Shown one piece after another: positions 21,686-23,323 of a DNA stretch of 23,323 nucleotides. Below the pieces are notes generated by a model, which was given only the letters and a program-made list of their open reading frames with translations, had not been told where the DNA came from and did not search any database. The translations under genes and the position numbers were made by a program. Location: the NCBI GenBank assembly GCA_023393525.1, contig JAEWKZ010000065.1, positions 1-23,323 on the forward strand, read 5' to 3'. Source of the stretch: Pseudomonadota bacterium. GTDB taxonomy: Bacteria; Desulfobacterota; Desulfovibrionia; Desulfovibrionales; Desulfomicrobiaceae. Each line of letters opens with the position of its first letter. The stretch's first letter is position 1.

Positions 21686-22028
21686 GGACACCTCTCCTTT
21701 CCGTGTTCGTCGAACAGGACCATGGTTTCTAAGTCCCCCCCCGGCCTTTGGCAAGGTTTTCTTCCCCGCGCCCGACCCGGCAAATTCTACAAATTTGCAA
21801 ATCACATCCCTGCCCGCAGCCTCGGGTTTGACAATTTCGACATCGGGGCCACAGGCGCGCTCCCCCGGCGGTCGGGCGCGAGGAGCGCATTCAGCCCCCG
21901 TTCGCCGGGCTCCAGCGCCGCCGCTTTGCGCCCAATTTTTCCAAAATGGTAACCAGGCATGATGATTGCACAATCAACCCAGACCTAAAGGTGCGCAATC
22001 ACGGCGTTCTTTCATGGGGCCCGCAATT

Positions 22029-22057
22029 TTATCAATTAACCTGCACGCCCTTAAAAT
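22029..22057 (+). promoter_or_regulatory. candidate sigma-70 promoter for the binding-protein gene
   Basis: TTATCA (22029-22034) and TAAAAT (22052-22057) are spaced by 17 bp in an AT-rich region. Transcription would start near 22064 and give a leader of about 65 nt. The -35 box is not strong. Confidence 0.4.
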
Positions 22058-22071
22058 AACTTTCTTTTTTT

Positions 22072-22093
22072 GGTTTTCTCCATTAAGAAAACC
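22072..22093 (+). repeat. 8-bp hairpin in the leader of the binding-protein gene
   Basis: GGTTTTCT (22072-22079) and AGAAAACC (22086-22093) pair perfectly around a 6-nt loop, just after a T-rich run. It lies 35 nt before the GTG start. It could be an operator for a repressor or a structured leader element. Confidence 0.5.
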
Positions 22094-22128
22094 ATCACTT
22101 TGTAACACTTACTTCATGGAGGTTGTTT

Positions 22129-23292
22129 GTGAAGAAATCCGCCCGTGTTTTACTTGCCATGGCATGCGTGCTGCTCTTTGCCGCGGCTGCTGGAGCCGAG
22201 ACTCTCAAAATCGGTTTCAACATTCCGCTGACCGGCGACATCCCGAAAGTGGGTGAGGAATCCAAGTTCGCCGGAGAAATGCTCAAGGAAGACATCAATT
22301 CCGCAGGAGGCCTTGAAGTCGGCGGCAAGAAGTACATGCTCGAGTTCATCTACGAAGACAACGAATCCAAGGCCGAATCCGCCGTTTCCGCGGCGCTGAA
22401 GCTCATCGAACGCGACAACGTCCTGGCCATTGTCGGCCCCAATTCCAGCAAGCAGGCGGTGCCCGCCGGCCAGGTCTGCGACGACAACCAGACCCCCATG
22501 ATCTCTCCCTGGTCCACCAACCCCGACACCACCAAGGACCGTCCCTGGGTTTTCCGCGCCGCCTTCCTTGACCCCTTCCAGGGTCCCGTGGCCGTCGACT
22601 TCGCCATGGAGCAGTTCAAGGCCAAGAAGGCCGCAGTGCTCTACGCCCTGGACAACGACTACTCCAAGGGCCTGGCCGAAATTTTCCGCGACGACTTCAA
22701 CGCCAAGAACGGCGACGGCGCCGTGGTGGCCTTTGAATCCTACTCCTCCAAAGACCAGGACTTCAGCGCCCAGCTGACCACCATCCTGGCCGCCAAGCCC
22801 GATTTCATCTTCCTGCCCAACAACTACAACGAGGTCGCCCTGATCGTGAAGCAGGCCCATGACCTCGGCTGGACGAACCCCTTCATGGGCGCCGACGCCT
22901 GGGGCAACTCCGAGCTGATGGCCCTGTGCGGCGACGACTGCAAGGGCCAGTACTTCTCGACCCACTACGCTGCCGCCGGCGCCACGGGCGAGACGAAAGT
23001 CTTCATCGACCGCTACAAGGAAAAATACGGCTACGAGCCCGCCGACGTGGCCGCGCTGACCTGGGACGCCGCCAATCTGGTCTTGAAGGCCATCCAGAAC
23101 ACCGGCGGACTGTCCGGCAAGGTCCGCGCCGACCGCAAGGCCGTCCGCGACGCCATGGCCGCCATCCCCGAATTCCCCGGCATCACCGGCAACATGAAGT
23201 TCGACGCCGAAGGCGATCCGATCAAGTGCGCCGTGGTCGTCAAGATCAGCGACCAGGGCGAATTCGTGTTCACCAAATCCGTTTGCCCGTAA
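22129..23292 (+). CDS. periplasmic substrate-binding protein, branched-chain amino acid ABC transporter type
   Basis: A protein of 387 residues with a clear signal peptide (residues 1 to about 23, hydrophobic core then AAAAGA before ETLKIG). The mature part has the two-lobed periplasmic binding fold of the LivJ-like type I family: IGFNIPLTGDIPKVGEES at the N-terminus, then LAIVGPNSSKQAVPAGQVC, a hinge near AVLYALDNDYSKGLAEIF, and FMGADAWGNSELM. It should deliver leucine/isoleucine/valine or a related amino acid, amide or short organic solute to a LivHMGF permease. The start is GTG 22129 because GGAGG lies six bases before it; a TTG two codons earlier is possible. The next transporter genes would lie beyond the window. 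Confidence 0.93.
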   Translation: MKKSARVLLAMACVLLFAAAAGAETLKIGFNIPLTGDIPKVGEESKFAGEMLKEDINSAGGLEVGGKKYMLEFIYEDNESKAESAVSAALKLIERDNVLAIVGPNSSKQAVPAGQVCDDNQTPMISPWSTNPDTTKDRPWVFRAAFLDPFQGPVAVDFAMEQFKAKKAAVLYALDNDYSKGLAEIFRDDFNAKNGDGAVVAFESYSSKDQDFSAQLTTILAAKPDFIFLPNNYNEVALIVKQAHDLGWTNPFMGADAWGNSELMALCGDDCKGQYFSTHYAAAGATGETKVFIDRYKEKYGYEPADVAALTWDAANLVLKAIQNTGGLSGKVRADRKAVRDAMAAIPEFPGITGNMKFDAEGDPIKCAVVVKISDQGEFVFTKSVCP

Positions 23293-23323
23293 CCAGCAGG
23301 CACAGGTGCGCGGGGGCCGGCCC

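Larger units (their letters stand above)
21686..22128. other. 443-nt intergenic region between divergent gmhA and the ABC binding-protein gene
   Basis: No convincing gene, tRNA or ncRNA is seen. The gmhA-proximal half is GC-rich and without clear promoter motifs. From about 21960 the composition becomes AT-rich and holds short inverted repeats, GATTGCACAATC (21964-21975) and GGTTTTCT/AGAAAACC (22072-22093), plus the promoter candidate listed separately. A TTGACA at 21828 has no -10 box at the right spacing. Confidence 0.6.

Noticed and set aside
21752..21768. A TGGCA...TTCTT stretch resembling a sigma-54 promoter
   Set aside because: The required GC of the -12 element is missing, so the match is only partial.
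21828..21833. A perfect TTGACA -35 box in the gmhA/ABC spacer
   Set aside because: There is no acceptable -10 box 16-18 bp downstream on the forward strand.
1..23323. CRISPR array, insertion sequence, prophage or integrase
   Set aside because: No regular spaced repeats, transposase/integrase frames or attachment-like direct repeats were found.

Overview
The window is a GC-rich (roughly 60-65% by eye), densely coded piece of bacterial chromosome. The gene content suggests a sulfate-reducing deltaproteobacterium of the Desulfovibrio/Desulfomicrobium type. The indicators are a GlnRS of the E. coli type, a NifS plus NifU pair whose NifU carries a BFD-like [2Fe-2S] domain, a DUF3124 exported protein, a DsrE-like protein, an FmdB-type zinc ribbon beside gmhA and hemC, and a cysteine-rich 4Fe-4S protein. 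This assignment is inference from gene families; there is no rRNA or other taxonomic marker.

Layout. The left edge holds what may be the 3' end of a forward gene, then a terminator serving a reverse-strand TauE/SafE exporter. This exporter is divergent from a winged-helix/4Fe-4S protein, and the spacer between them holds a 15-bp PdhR/FadR-like palindrome (1086-1100). A toxin-first RelE/HigB-like plus XRE antitoxin module follows (2542-3149) with its own AT-rich promoter and palindrome. From 8418 down to 3242 every gene is on the reverse strand: YdcZ-like permease, DsrE-like protein, YjjX-type NTPase, a small unknown, DUF3124 protein, another small unknown, glucokinase, a TPxG-repeat protein and an 83-aa unknown.

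From 8557 to 17444 everything runs forward: nitroreductase and Nudix hydrolase (4-nt overlap), glnS, the aminoacyl-transferase bpt, nifS-nifU-TIGR01777 epimerase, a 6-phosphofructokinase of the long trypanosome-like clade, and a membrane-anchored unknown. Three reverse genes follow (111-aa unknown, PilZ protein, DUF523 protein). Next come forward cobT and the reverse operon gmhA-fmdB-hemC, separated by a 19-bp perfect hairpin. After a 443-nt intergenic stretch the window ends with a complete periplasmic branched-chain-amino-acid-type binding protein, probably the first gene of an ABC transporter operon that continues outside.

How the genes fit together. Glucokinase and phosphofructokinase are upper-glycolysis enzymes. 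NifS/NifU build Fe-S clusters. HemC makes the tetrapyrrole precursor, and CobT acts late in cobamide synthesis. GlnS and Bpt both handle aminoacyl-tRNA. These are mostly housekeeping genes in loose neighbourhoods. I do not see a phage, IS element, CRISPR array or large defence island. The most noteworthy items are the toxin-antitoxin module with its promoter on the toxin start codon, the TPxG repeat protein, the winged-helix/Cys-cluster/ferredoxin protein next to a GntR-type palindrome, and the non-canonical phosphofructokinase. None can be called a new system from sequence alone.
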